A program made the position numbers and the translations under genes. Positions 44,825-53,882 of a stretch of 64,000 bases of DNA are shown here, one piece after another. The notes below the pieces were generated by a model that was given only the letters and a program-made list of their open reading frames with translations, had not been told where the DNA came from and searched no databases. Position 1 is the first letter of the stretch; each line of letters opens with the position of its first letter. This DNA is from Enterobacteriaceae bacterium UBA7338 (GTDB lineage: Bacteria; Pseudomonadota; Gammaproteobacteria; Enterobacterales; Enterobacteriaceae), in contig DKPJ01000010.1 in the NCBI GenBank assembly GCA_002480085.1, positions 15,377 to 79,376 on the forward strand, written 5' to 3'.

Positions 44825-46183
44825 ATGAACACGCTTTCCCCTACCGTTATTACCCTGCCGTGGCGTCAAGACGCCGCCGAGTTCTGGTTTGCCCGTCTGA
44901 GCCACCTGCCGTGGGCGATGCTGCTGCACTCCGGCCATGCCGATCACCCCTACAGCCGCTTCGATATTGTCGTTGCCGATCCGCTTGGCACGCTGGTGAC
45001 CCGCGGGGAGACCACGCGGGTAACGCTGGACGGGACGGCGATCTCGTCAGCCGATCCGCTTGCGCTGCTTAGGCAGGCGCTGACCTCCCTGGGGCTACCC
45101 GTCGAGGTAAATCCCGATCTCCCGTTCCAGGGCGGCGCGCTGGGGCTGTTTGGCTACGATTTGGGTCGGCGCTTTGAAACTCTGCCCACGCTGGCAGAGA
45201 CCGACATCGCCCTGCCGGATATGGCGGTAGGGCTGTATGACTGGGCGCTGATTATCGATCACCATAAAAAGCATGTGTCGCTGCTCAGCCATCGCGACGT
45301 CAGCGCCCGCCTCGCCTGGCTGGAGGCGCAGCAGGTCCCTGTTGCCGAGGATTTTCACCTCACCTCTGGCTGGCGCGCCAATATGAGCCAGGCGGAGTAT
45401 GCCGAAAAGTTTAACCGGGTGCAGGCCTATTTGCAGAGCGGCGACTGCTATCAGGTCAACCTGGCCCAGCGTTTTCAGGCTACCTATCAGGGCGATGAGT
45501 GGCAGGCGTTCACCCGCCTCAACGCCAGCAACCGCGCGCCGTTCAGCGCCTTCCTGCGCCTCGACGACGGGGCAATTTTGAGCCTGTCGCCGGAGCGGTT
45601 TATCCATCTGGAGGAGGATCGTATTCAGACCCGGCCCATTAAGGGCACCCTGCCCCGGCTGGCTGACGCGGAGACCGATCGTCAGCAGGCGGAAACGCTG
45701 GCGGCCTCGCCGAAGGATCGCGCTGAAAACCTGATGATTGTGGATCTGATGCGCAACGACATTGGCCGGGTGGCGGTGCCCGGCTCGGTGCGCGTCCCGG
45801 AGCTGTTTGTGGTGGAGCCGTTTCCCGCCGTGCACCATCTGGTCAGCACCGTCACCGCTCGCCTGCCCGCCTCGCAGCACGCCTGCGATCTGCTGCGCGC
45901 CGCCTTCCCCGGCGGCTCGATCACCGGCGCGCCGAAGGTGCGGGCGATGCAGATTATTGACGAGCTGGAGCCGCAGCGGCGTAACGCCTGGTGCGGCAGC
46001 ATCGGCTATATCAGCCTCTGCGGCACAATGGATACCAGCATCACCATCCGCACGCTGAGCGCCTGCAACGGCCAGCTCTACTGCTCCGCCGGGGGCGGTA
46101 TTGTTGCCGATAGCGAATCCGGGGCGGAATATCAGGAAACCTTTGATAAAGTTAATCGTATTCTGCAACTGCTGGAGAGGTAA
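44825..46183 (+). CDS. pabB: Aminodeoxychorismate synthase component I
   Basis: The 452-residue chorismate-binding enzyme converts chorismate plus PabA-derived ammonia to 4-amino-4-deoxychorismate for folate. The active-site lysine lies in QTRPIKGTLPR. The chorismate domain continues with KDRAENLMIVDLMRNDIGRV and AAFPGGSITGAPKVRAM. ATG 44825 matches the E. coli start (MxTLSP). It is followed by nudL after three bases, as in E. coli. Confidence 0.96.
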   Translation: MNTLSPTVITLPWRQDAAEFWFARLSHLPWAMLLHSGHADHPYSRFDIVVADPLGTLVTRGETTRVTLDGTAISSADPLALLRQALTSLGLPVEVNPDLPFQGGALGLFGYDLGRRFETLPTLAETDIALPDMAVGLYDWALIIDHHKKHVSLLSHRDVSARLAWLEAQQVPVAEDFHLTSGWRANMSQAEYAEKFNRVQAYLQSGDCYQVNLAQRFQATYQGDEWQAFTRLNASNRAPFSAFLRLDDGAILSLSPERFIHLEEDRIQTRPIKGTLPRLADAETDRQQAETLAASPKDRAENLMIVDLMRNDIGRVAVPGSVRVPELFVVEPFPAVHHLVSTVTARLPASQHACDLLRAAFPGGSITGAPKVRAMQIIDELEPQRRNAWCGSIGYISLCGTMDTSITIRTLSACNGQLYCSAGGGIVADSESGAEYQETFDKVNRILQLLER

Positions 46184-46186
46184 CGG

Positions 46187-46765
46187 GTGGAGAGCACAAA
46201 CCTGACGCTTGACGATTTTTTATCCCGCTTTCAACTTTTACGCCCGCAGGCCAGCGGCGCAAGCCTGAACAACCGCCAGGCGGCGGTGCTGATCCCGGTG
46301 GTGCGCCGCGAGCAGCCGGGGCTGCTGCTGACCCAGCGCTCGGCGCGCCTGCGCAAGCATGCGGGCCAGGTCGCCTTCCCCGGCGGGGCCGTAGACAGCA
46401 GCGATGCCTCTATTATTGCCGCCGCCCTGCGCGAGGCCCAGGAGGAGGTCGCCATCCCGCCCGAGGCGGTGGAGGTGATTGGCGTCCTGCCGCCGGTGGA
46501 CAGCGTAACCGGCTTTCAGGTCACCCCGGTGGTAGGGATTATTCCGCCGGATCTACACTACCACGCCAGCGAAGATGAGGTAGCCGCGGTGTTTGAGATG
46601 CCGCTGGCGGAAGCACTGCGCCTGGGGCGTTATCACCCGCTGGATATTCACCGGCGCGGCAATGCGCACCGGGTATGGCTCTCGTGGTATCAGCATTACT
46701 TTGTCTGGGGCATGACCGCGGGCATCATTCGTGAGCTGGCTCTACAGATCGGCCTGAAACCCTAA
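46187..46765 (+). CDS. nudL: Nudix hydrolase NudL
   Basis: The 192-residue protein has a Nudix box (GGAVDSSDASIIAAALREAQ, then EEVAIPP) and the UPF0035 signature of the CoA pyrophosphatase branch (VRREQPGLLLTQRSARLRKH). It probably hydrolyses CoA-type or nucleotide pyrophosphates. The start is GTG three bases after the pabB stop, so translation is likely coupled. Confidence 0.93.
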   Translation: MESTNLTLDDFLSRFQLLRPQASGASLNNRQAAVLIPVVRREQPGLLLTQRSARLRKHAGQVAFPGGAVDSSDASIIAAALREAQEEVAIPPEAVEVIGVLPPVDSVTGFQVTPVVGIIPPDLHYHASEDEVAAVFEMPLAEALRLGRYHPLDIHRRGNAHRVWLSWYQHYFVWGMTAGIIRELALQIGLKP

Positions 46766-46910
46766 CTATACTTTACACAGCGCCCTTTTTGTACCGGACG
46801 TGACCTGCCTCTCAGCATTAGTAAAATAGAGGCTGGCTATTAGTTTAATTCATGTGAATAGTTAAACCGATCCTGCGGTTCCCTCTTACACTATGCGCAA
46901 TTATTACATC

Positions 46911-46931
46911 GTTGCCGGAGGGTCCGGCAAC
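46911..46931 (+). promoter_or_regulatory. Hairpin in the sdaA leader
   Basis: GTTGCCGG and CCGGCAAC form a perfect 8-bp stem with loop AGGGT. It ends 18 bases before the GTG start and just ahead of the AGGAG ribosome binding site, so it could tune translation. Confidence 0.6.
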
Positions 46932-46949
46932 CCTGTCAGGAGTATTAGC

Positions 46950-48314
46950 GTGATTAGTATATTCGACATGTTCAAGGTGGGGATTGGTCCCTCATCTTCC
47001 CATACTGTTGGGCCAATGAAGGCCGGGAAACAGTTCGTCGATGACCTGGTCGAAAAGGGATTGCTGGAGAGCGTCACCCACGTGGCGGTGGACGTCTATG
47101 GTTCGCTGTCGCTCACCGGCCGCGGTCACCACACCGATATCGCCATTATTATGGGCCTGGCGGGTAACGAGCCGGCGACCGTTGATATCGATGCCATTCC
47201 GGCGTTCATTCGCGACGTGGAGACCCGTGGCCGCCTGCTGCTGGCCCAGGGCCGTCACGAAGTCGATTTCCCTGCCGATAACGGCATGCGTTTCCAGAGC
47301 GACAACCTGCCGCTGCATGAGAACGCAATGCAGATCCACGCGTATCAGGGTGAGAAAGAGATCTACAGCAAAACCTACTACTCCATCGGTGGCGGGTTTA
47401 TCGTCGATGAAGAGCACTTTGGCAAAGAGAGCACCCAGGCCGTCAGCGTGCCCTACTCGTTCAACTCTGCCCAGGCAATGCTGAACTGGTGCAAAGAGAC
47501 CGGTCTCTCCCTCTCCGGCATGGTGATGCAGAACGAGCTGGCCCTGCACAGCAAAGAAGAGATCGCCGACTACTTCGCTCACGTCTGGCAGACCATGCAG
47601 GCCTGTATCGATCGCGGTATGAACACCGAAGGCGTGCTGCCTGGCCCGCTGCGGGTGCCGCGTCGCGCCTCTGCCCTGCGTCGCCTGCTGGTCGCCAGCG
47701 ACAAGCACTCCAGCGATCCGATGGTTGTCGTGGACTGGGTCAATATGTTCGCCCTGGCGGTGAACGAAGAGAACGCCGCCGGTGGCCGCGTGGTGACTGC
47801 CCCGACCAACGGCGCATGTGGGATCGTCCCGGCGGTGCTGGCCTACTACGATCACTTTATCGAGCCGGTTACCCCGGACATCTACACCCGCTACTTCCTG
47901 GCGGCGGGCGCCATCGGCACGCTCTACAAGATGAACGCCTCCATCTCCGGTGCGGAAGTGGGCTGTCAGGGTGAGGTGGGCGTGGCCTGCTCCATGGCAG
48001 CGGCAGGTCTTGCTGAGCTGATGGGTGCCAGCCCGGAGCAGGTCTGCGTGGCGGCGGAGATCGGCATGGAGCATAACCTGGGGCTGACCTGCGATCCGGT
48101 CGCTGGCCAGGTACAGGTGCCGTGCATCGAGCGTAACGCCATCGCCTCGGTGAAGGCCATCAACGCCTCGCGCATGGCGATGCGCCGCACCAGCGCGCCG
48201 CGCGTGTCGCTGGATAAGGTGATCGAAACCATGTACGAAACCGGCAAGGACATGAACGCCAAATACCGCGAGACCTCCCGCGGCGGCCTGGCGATCAAGG
48301 TTCAGTGCGACTAA
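46950..48314 (+). CDS. sdaA: L-serine ammonia-lyase (deaminase) 1
   Basis: The 454-residue enzyme turns L-serine into pyruvate and ammonia with an oxygen-sensitive [4Fe-4S] cluster. The N-terminal domain shows FKVGIGPSSSHTVGPM. Cluster cysteines are in AEVGCQGEVGVACSM, LTCDPVAGQ and VQVPCIERNA. The start is GTG 46950 after AGGAG, as in E. coli. A hairpin upstream and a terminator downstream flank it as a single-gene unit. Confidence 0.96.
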   Translation: MISIFDMFKVGIGPSSSHTVGPMKAGKQFVDDLVEKGLLESVTHVAVDVYGSLSLTGRGHHTDIAIIMGLAGNEPATVDIDAIPAFIRDVETRGRLLLAQGRHEVDFPADNGMRFQSDNLPLHENAMQIHAYQGEKEIYSKTYYSIGGGFIVDEEHFGKESTQAVSVPYSFNSAQAMLNWCKETGLSLSGMVMQNELALHSKEEIADYFAHVWQTMQACIDRGMNTEGVLPGPLRVPRRASALRRLLVASDKHSSDPMVVVDWVNMFALAVNEENAAGGRVVTAPTNGACGIVPAVLAYYDHFIEPVTPDIYTRYFLAAGAIGTLYKMNASISGAEVGCQGEVGVACSMAAAGLAELMGASPEQVCVAAEIGMEHNLGLTCDPVAGQVQVPCIERNAIASVKAINASRMAMRRTSAPRVSLDKVIETMYETGKDMNAKYRETSRGGLAIKVQCD

Positions 48315-48325
48315 TACGTTAAACC

Positions 48326-48347
48326 AGCCCTTTCACCCGAAAGGGCT
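48326..48347 (+). terminator. Terminator hairpin after sdaA
   Basis: AGCCCTTTC and GAAAGGGCT form a 9-bp stem with loop ACCC. The following AATTATT is only a weak T run. Confidence 0.65.
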
Positions 48348-48446
48348 AATTATTCCCCTTTTCTCTCCCGATTATTTTTTCCCCACTACACTTGCTGTGT
48401 TGCCGTTTGCTTTTTCAAAGACGGCTCTCCTGGGGATCGTCGGGAC

Positions 48447-50045
48447 ATGCAAACAGCACAGCATATTATAAGAAGCTACCGCCGGAAGCGTGCCATCGTC
48501 TGCGTGGTTGTCGCTATCTTCACGCTTATCCTGACCCTTGGCTCGCGCTACATCTCCGAACGAAACGCTAACCAGCAGCGGATCCTCTCCTTTACCAACC
48601 ACGCGGTCTCCTCGCTGGACAGGATCCTGCTCCCCCTTGCCCAGGGCCGGGGGGTGCTCCTGCCGCTGGTAGGCCTGCCCTGCGGTGAGGCGCACCTGGC
48701 GCTACGAAAGCAGGCCGCGACGATGCAAACCGTACGCTCCATCGGCCTTATCAAGAACGGCATTCTCTACTGCTCCAGCATTTTCGGCTATCGTAACGTT
48801 CCCATCCATCATCTTCAGCCTGCACTCCCCACTCCCCATCCGCTGCTCCTGCTCTCAACCGATAACTCCCTGCTGCAGGGCAGCCCGATCCTCATCCAGT
48901 GGTTTCCGCTGACCGAGAACGGACAGGACGGGGTGATGGAGGTAATCAATATCGATCTGCTTACCCGCCTGATGCTGGAGCCGCAAAAGCCGCTAATCAC
49001 CGGCGCGAGCGTCACGGTGGGCGATCGGCATCTGGTCTACGGTGCCGGGGTGCTGGATAGCCTGCCTCCGCTGGTCAGGGAGACGCGGTTTCAGCAAAGC
49101 TCAGAGCAGTTCCCCTTTACCGTCAGCGTCAGGGGACCGGGCGCCGGGGAGCTGGCGCTGCGCCACCTCCCTTCCCAGCTGCCGCTGGCGGTGATCATCA
49201 GCCTGCTGATGGGCTATATCGCCTGGATTGTCACCGCCAACCGGATGAGCTTCTCGTGGGAGATCAACCTCGGCCTGGCGGCCCACGAGTTTGAGCTTTT
49301 CTGCCAGCCGCTGCTGAACGCCAGCACCCACCAGTGCGAAGGCGTAGAGATCCTGCTGCGCTGGAATAACCCGCGCCAGGGCTGGATCTCCCCGGACGTA
49401 TTTATTCCCATTGCCGAGGAGCAGAGCCTGATTGCCCCTCTCACGCGCTATGTGCTGGCCGAGACCCACCGCCAGCTGGCGCTATTCCCGGCCAACAGCC
49501 AGTTCCATATCGGGATTAACGTCTCGGCAAGCCACTTCCGCGACGGCATGCTGCTGAAGGATCTAAACCGCCTCTGGTTCCATGCTCGCCCGGTTCAGCA
49601 GTTGACCATTGAACTAACCGAGCGGGAGGCGATCACCGATATTGATTACCGCATCGTGCGGGCGCTGCATCGGCGTGGAGTTAAGCTGGCGATTGATGAC
49701 TTTGGTACCGGCAACACCTCTCTCTCCTGGCTGGAGAAGCTGCGCCCGGACGTGCTGAAGATCGATAAGTCTTATACCACGGCGGTAGGCACCGATGCGG
49801 TAAATTCGACGGTGACGGATATTATTATCGCGCTGGGTAAGCGGCTGAATATTGAGCTGATTGCAGAGGGGGTTGAGACCCCGCTGCAGGCGCAGCGTTT
49901 GCGCCAGCGCGGGGTAACGATATTTCAGGGATTTCTCTATGCGAAGCCAATGCCGCTAAAAGATTTCCCAAAGTGGCTGGCGGGGAGTACGCCGCCGCCA
50001 GCCACCTATAGCGGGCATGTGATGCCCATGACGCCGCTACGCTGA
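48447..50045 (+). CDS. pdeD: CSS-domain cyclic-di-GMP phosphodiesterase PdeD
   Basis: The 532-residue protein (also called YoaD) has two membrane helices (about 15-33 and 244-262) enclosing a periplasmic CSS domain with the redox motif YCSS. A C-terminal EAL domain follows. The name-giving triplet reads EIL (VEILLRW), and catalytic residues in NVSASHF, ELTEREA, IDDFGTG and EGVET are intact. In E. coli CSS proteins respond to periplasmic thiol status via DsbA/DsbB, and dsbB lies in this window. Confidence 0.92.
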   Translation: MQTAQHIIRSYRRKRAIVCVVVAIFTLILTLGSRYISERNANQQRILSFTNHAVSSLDRILLPLAQGRGVLLPLVGLPCGEAHLALRKQAATMQTVRSIGLIKNGILYCSSIFGYRNVPIHHLQPALPTPHPLLLLSTDNSLLQGSPILIQWFPLTENGQDGVMEVINIDLLTRLMLEPQKPLITGASVTVGDRHLVYGAGVLDSLPPLVRETRFQQSSEQFPFTVSVRGPGAGELALRHLPSQLPLAVIISLLMGYIAWIVTANRMSFSWEINLGLAAHEFELFCQPLLNASTHQCEGVEILLRWNNPRQGWISPDVFIPIAEEQSLIAPLTRYVLAETHRQLALFPANSQFHIGINVSASHFRDGMLLKDLNRLWFHARPVQQLTIELTEREAITDIDYRIVRALHRRGVKLAIDDFGTGNTSLSWLEKLRPDVLKIDKSYTTAVGTDAVNSTVTDIIIALGKRLNIELIAEGVETPLQAQRLRQRGVTIFQGFLYAKPMPLKDFPKWLAGSTPPPATYSGHVMPMTPLR

Positions 50046-50051
50046 ACGAGG

Positions 50052-51614
50052 CTACTCCTCCTCGTCGTCCTGTACCGGCTGCTCTTTAACAACCCGTACC
50101 AGATCGACCCGGTAGTCGTTCGCCTCAACCACGGTGATGGTTAATGGCGCCAGCTGCAGCACCTCGCCCGGCTTAGGAATATGGCCGTTGATGGCGATAA
50201 CCAGCCCCGCGACGGTAGCAATATCCTCTTCATCATTCACCAGGGTATCTATCTCCAGCGCATGCTGAAGCGCATGGAGATCGGTCGCACCTTTTACCAG
50301 CCAGCCGTCGCCGTCGATGACAATCTCCGGCGTCTCATCGGCGTCCGGGAACTCACCGGCAATGGCTTCCAGTACGTCAAGGGGCGTCACCAGACCCTGC
50401 ACCACGCCAAACTCATTGGTTACCATCACGAAGCTGCCCCGTGCGCGACGGAGAACCGCCAGCAGCTTAATGGGATCCAGCGTTTCAGGCACCACGATGG
50501 CCGGTGAAGCCGAGGCGATAGCCGCCACGTCAACGCCCTCTTCCAGTGCCACCAGCAGCTCTTTCGCCCGCACGATGCCGATCACCTCATCCAGCTCGCC
50601 CCGGCATACTGGGAAGAGGCTGTGCGGCGAGGAGAGCAGCTGCTCGCGAATGGCGTCTACATCGAGGTTGGCATCCACCCAGCTGATCTCGCCCCGCGGC
50701 GTCATGATGCTGCGCAGCGAGCGTGAGGCCAGGGTCAACACGCCGTTGATCATGTAGCGCTCTTCATCCGCAAACGCGCCTTCAGGCACCGCAACCGGAG
50801 ACTGATTGTCCGGCTCGTGCTGCACCGCAGCCTGGCGGCGGCCGCCCATCAGACGCAGAATGGCGTCGGCGGTACGCGCCCGCAGCGGCAGCGTGGACTG
50901 GTGGCGAATAAAGTTGCGGCGCGCAACCTGGTTAAAGAACTCAATGATGATCGAGAAGCCGATTGCCGCGTAGAGGTAGCCTTTCGGAATGTGGAAGCCA
51001 AAGCCTTCCGCCACCAGGCTCAGACCGATCATCAGCAGGAAGCTCAGACAGAGCACGACCACCGTTGGATGCTGGTTAACAAAGCGCGTCAGCGGCTTAG
51101 AGGCCAACAGCATCACCGCCATTGCGATCACTACCGCCGCCATCATCACCGGCAGATGGTTCACCATCCCCACGGCGGTGATCACCGCATCAAGGGAGAA
51201 GACCGCATCAAGAATAACGATCTGCACCACGACCACCCAGAAGCTGGCGTACCCCTTACCCTGGCCGCTGTCGTGCTCGCGGTTCTCCAGGCGCTCGTGT
51301 AACTCCGTTGTCGCCTTGAAGAGTAAGAATATCCCCCCGAGCAGCATGATCAGATCGCGGCCGGAGAAGGTGAAATCCATGACCGAAAAGAGCGGCTGGG
51401 TCAGCGTCACCATCCAGGAGATAACGGAGAGCAGCGCCAGGCGCATGACCAGCGCCAGGGAGAGACCGATTAGCCTCGCCTTATCACGCTGTTTCGGTGG
51501 CAGTTTGTCGGCAAGGATGGCGATAAACACCAGGTTATCGATACCGAGAACGATTTCAAGTACGACAAGCGTCAACAATCCCACCCAGATTGAGGGATCC
51601 ATTAAGAATTCCAT
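50052..51614 (-). CDS. yoaE: TerC/CBS/CorC membrane protein YoaE
   Basis: The 520-residue protein has an N-terminal TerC-type membrane domain of about seven helices with acidic motifs (EIVLGIDNLVFIAIL, LDAVFSLDAVITAVG). A pair of CBS domains follows (about 300-420) and then a CorC_HlyC domain at the end. TerC relatives export manganese or calcium, but this member's substrate is unproven. AGGAG precedes the ATG. It ends six bases from convergent pdeD. Confidence 0.9.
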   Translation of the reverse strand: MEFLMDPSIWVGLLTLVVLEIVLGIDNLVFIAILADKLPPKQRDKARLIGLSLALVMRLALLSVISWMVTLTQPLFSVMDFTFSGRDLIMLLGGIFLLFKATTELHERLENREHDSGQGKGYASFWVVVVQIVILDAVFSLDAVITAVGMVNHLPVMMAAVVIAMAVMLLASKPLTRFVNQHPTVVVLCLSFLLMIGLSLVAEGFGFHIPKGYLYAAIGFSIIIEFFNQVARRNFIRHQSTLPLRARTADAILRLMGGRRQAAVQHEPDNQSPVAVPEGAFADEERYMINGVLTLASRSLRSIMTPRGEISWVDANLDVDAIREQLLSSPHSLFPVCRGELDEVIGIVRAKELLVALEEGVDVAAIASASPAIVVPETLDPIKLLAVLRRARGSFVMVTNEFGVVQGLVTPLDVLEAIAGEFPDADETPEIVIDGDGWLVKGATDLHALQHALEIDTLVNDEEDIATVAGLVIAINGHIPKPGEVLQLAPLTITVVEANDYRVDLVRVVKEQPVQDDEEE

Positions 51615-52041
51615 GACAGGCTCCTGCTAAGGAAATGACAAAACGGGGCCTTACAGCGTGCAGGCGTGGTGACAGCAAAAAGGGGGTTAATGCAGGCACT
51701 AAGCGGCCTGAAGGTAAATTGACGTCGGTGACGGTCCATACGGTGGGCAGCTGCCCTCTACTCCAGTGATTATAAACAGAAAGTAAACATAACAGAGGGA
51801 ATTACGATTTTGCAAAGATTTACCTGAATTTGCATTCCAGAAGATATTTTGCGCAACAAAATTTCTTTTTCTGCGAAAGCTAAATTACGGATCTGAATCA
51901 CATAAATTATTTTTTCACTATCTAAAATAATTCGCGAAGTCTGAATTTTTATCTTATCCCTCTCTGAATCGATTCGCTATGACGTAACGATTCACAATGC
52001 ATCTGCTACGGATGTGTTCACGATAATAAAGGAGGTAGCAA
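51615..52041. promoter_or_regulatory. yoaE-manX divergent promoter region
   Basis: For yoaE, a TATAAT -10 lies on the minus strand at 51769-51774, giving a leader of about 150 bases that contains the perfect palindrome GGGCAGCTGCCC (51745-51756). For manX, AATTATTTT and AAAATAATT flank ten bases at 51905-51932 and match Mlc/NagC-type operators. AAAGGAGGT is the manX ribosome binding site. I see no gene in this gap. Confidence 0.6.
51905..51932 (+). promoter_or_regulatory. Mlc/NagC-type operator of manXYZ
   Basis: Perfect 9-bp inverted arms (AATTATTTT / AAAATAATT) with a C in the central region fit the Mlc/NagC site pattern. In E. coli both repressors act on manX. Confidence 0.65.
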
Positions 52042-53016
52042 GTGACCATTGCTATTGTAATAGGCACACATGGCTGGGCTGCGGAGCAGCTGATTAAAAC
52101 AGCTGAAATGCTATTGGGCGAGCAGGAGAACGTAGGCTGGATCGATTTCGTACCGGGTGAAAATGCCGAAACGCTGATCGAAAAATATAACGCGCAGCTG
52201 GCGAAACTCGACACCGGCCAGGGCGTGCTGTTTCTCGTCGATACGTGGGGCGGCAGCCCGTTCAACGCTGCCAGCCGTATTGTCGTCGATAAAGAGCACC
52301 ATGAGGTGGTCGCCGGGGTCAACATTCCCATGCTGGTGGAGACCCTGATGGGCCGCGATGACGACCCGGCATTTGACGATCTGGTGGCCGTCGCCGTTGA
52401 GGCGGGCCGCGAAGGCGTGAAGGCGCTGAAGGCACAGCCGGTGGAGAAGGCTCAGCCTGCCGCCGCGCCTGCTGCTGCCGCACCGAGGGCCGCCGTACCG
52501 CAAAAACCGATGGGACCAGAGGACTATATGACCATTGGCCTGGCGCGTATCGACGATCGCCTGATCCACGGCCAGGTGGCGACCCGCTGGACCAAAGAGA
52601 CCAACGTGCAACGCATTATCGTTGTCAGCGACGAGGTGGCCGCCGACACGGTACGCAAGACGCTGCTGACTCAGGTCGCCCCTCCCGGCGTAACCGCCCA
52701 CGTGGTGGACGTTGCCAAGATGATCCGCGTCTACAACAACCCGAAATACGCTGGCGAACGCGTGATGCTGCTGTTTACCAACCCGACCGACGTGGTACGC
52801 CTCGTTGACGAAGGGGTGAAAATTACCTCTGTCAACATCGGTGGTATGGCCTTCCGCCAGGGCAAAACGCAGGTCAACAACGCGGTATCGGTAGATGAGC
52901 AGGATATCGCCGCGTTTAAAAAGCTGAACGCGCAGGGGATTGAGCTGGAAGTGCGGAAAGTCTCCAGCGATCAACGCCTGAAAATGATGGATTTAATCAG
53001 CAAAGTGGCAAAGTAA
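52042..53016 (+). CDS. manX: Mannose PTS IIAB component
   Basis: The 324-residue cytosolic protein has a IIA domain with the phospho-histidine in GTHGWAAEQ (H10). An alanine/proline-rich linker follows at about residues 137-160. The IIB domain has the second histidine in DDRLIHGQVATRW. It passes phosphate from HPr to mannose, glucose and related sugars. The start is GTG 52042 after AAAGGAGGT, as in E. coli. Confidence 0.97.
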   Translation: MTIAIVIGTHGWAAEQLIKTAEMLLGEQENVGWIDFVPGENAETLIEKYNAQLAKLDTGQGVLFLVDTWGGSPFNAASRIVVDKEHHEVVAGVNIPMLVETLMGRDDDPAFDDLVAVAVEAGREGVKALKAQPVEKAQPAAAPAAAAPRAAVPQKPMGPEDYMTIGLARIDDRLIHGQVATRWTKETNVQRIIVVSDEVAADTVRKTLLTQVAPPGVTAHVVDVAKMIRVYNNPKYAGERVMLLFTNPTDVVRLVDEGVKITSVNIGGMAFRQGKTQVNNAVSVDEQDIAAFKKLNAQGIELEVRKVSSDQRLKMMDLISKVAK

Positions 53017-53078
53017 CAGGCACCCGCTGATCGAAGCTGTTTTTACACTTAAATCTGTATTGTTATAGGAGAAGTACA

Positions 53079-53879
53079 ATGGAGATTACCACTCTTCAGA
53101 TTGTGCTGGTGTTCATCGTCGCCTGTATTGCCGGTATGGAGTCGGTGCTGGATGAATTTCAGTTCCACCGTCCGCTGGTGGCCTGTACCTTAATCGGTAT
53201 CGTGCTGGGGGATATGCAAAAAGGGATCATCATCGGTGGTACGCTGGAGATGATCGCCCTCGGCTGGATGAACATCGGTGCGGCGGTCGCCCCCGATGCC
53301 GCGCTGGCATCCATCATCTCAACCGTGCTGGTTATTGCCGGGGGCCAGAGCATCGGAGCCGGTATCGCGCTGGCCATTCCGCTGGCAGCGGCAGGCCAGG
53401 TGCTGACCATTATCGTTCGTACCATTACCGTAGCCTTCCAGCATGCAGCGGATAAGGCGGCCGAAAGCGGCAACCTGACGGCGCTCTCCTGGATCCACGT
53501 CTCCTCCCTGTTCCTGCAGGCGATGCGTATCGCCATCCCGGCGGTAATCGTTGCCTACTCCGTGGGCACCAGCGAAGTTCAGGGCATGCTCAACGCGATT
53601 CCGGAAGTGGTGACCAGCGGCCTGAACATTGCCGGGGGGATGATCGTGGTCGTAGGTTATGCGATGGTCATCAATATGATGCGCGCTGGCTACCTGATGC
53701 CGTTCTTCTATCTGGGCTTCGTGACCGCCGCCTTCACCAACTTCAACCTGGTGGCGCTGGGGGTAATCGGTGCCGTGATGGCGATTCTCTATATTCAGCT
53801 TAGCCCGAAATACAACCGCTCGGCGGGCGCGCCTGCTCAGGCTGCCGGTGCTAACGATCTCGATAACGAACTGGATTAA
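53079..53879 (+). CDS. manY: Mannose PTS IIC component
   Basis: This 266-residue membrane permease subunit is of the EII-Sor family (DEFQFHRPLVACTLIGIVLG, then ALGWMNIGAAVAPDAALAS). With ManZ it forms the sugar channel. AGGAGAAGTACA precedes the ATG. It is followed by manZ after three bases. Confidence 0.97.
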   Translation: MEITTLQIVLVFIVACIAGMESVLDEFQFHRPLVACTLIGIVLGDMQKGIIIGGTLEMIALGWMNIGAAVAPDAALASIISTVLVIAGGQSIGAGIALAIPLAAAGQVLTIIVRTITVAFQHAADKAAESGNLTALSWIHVSSLFLQAMRIAIPAVIVAYSVGTSEVQGMLNAIPEVVTSGLNIAGGMIVVVGYAMVINMMRAGYLMPFFYLGFVTAAFTNFNLVALGVIGAVMAILYIQLSPKYNRSAGAPAQAAGANDLDNELD

Positions 53880-53882
53880 CAG

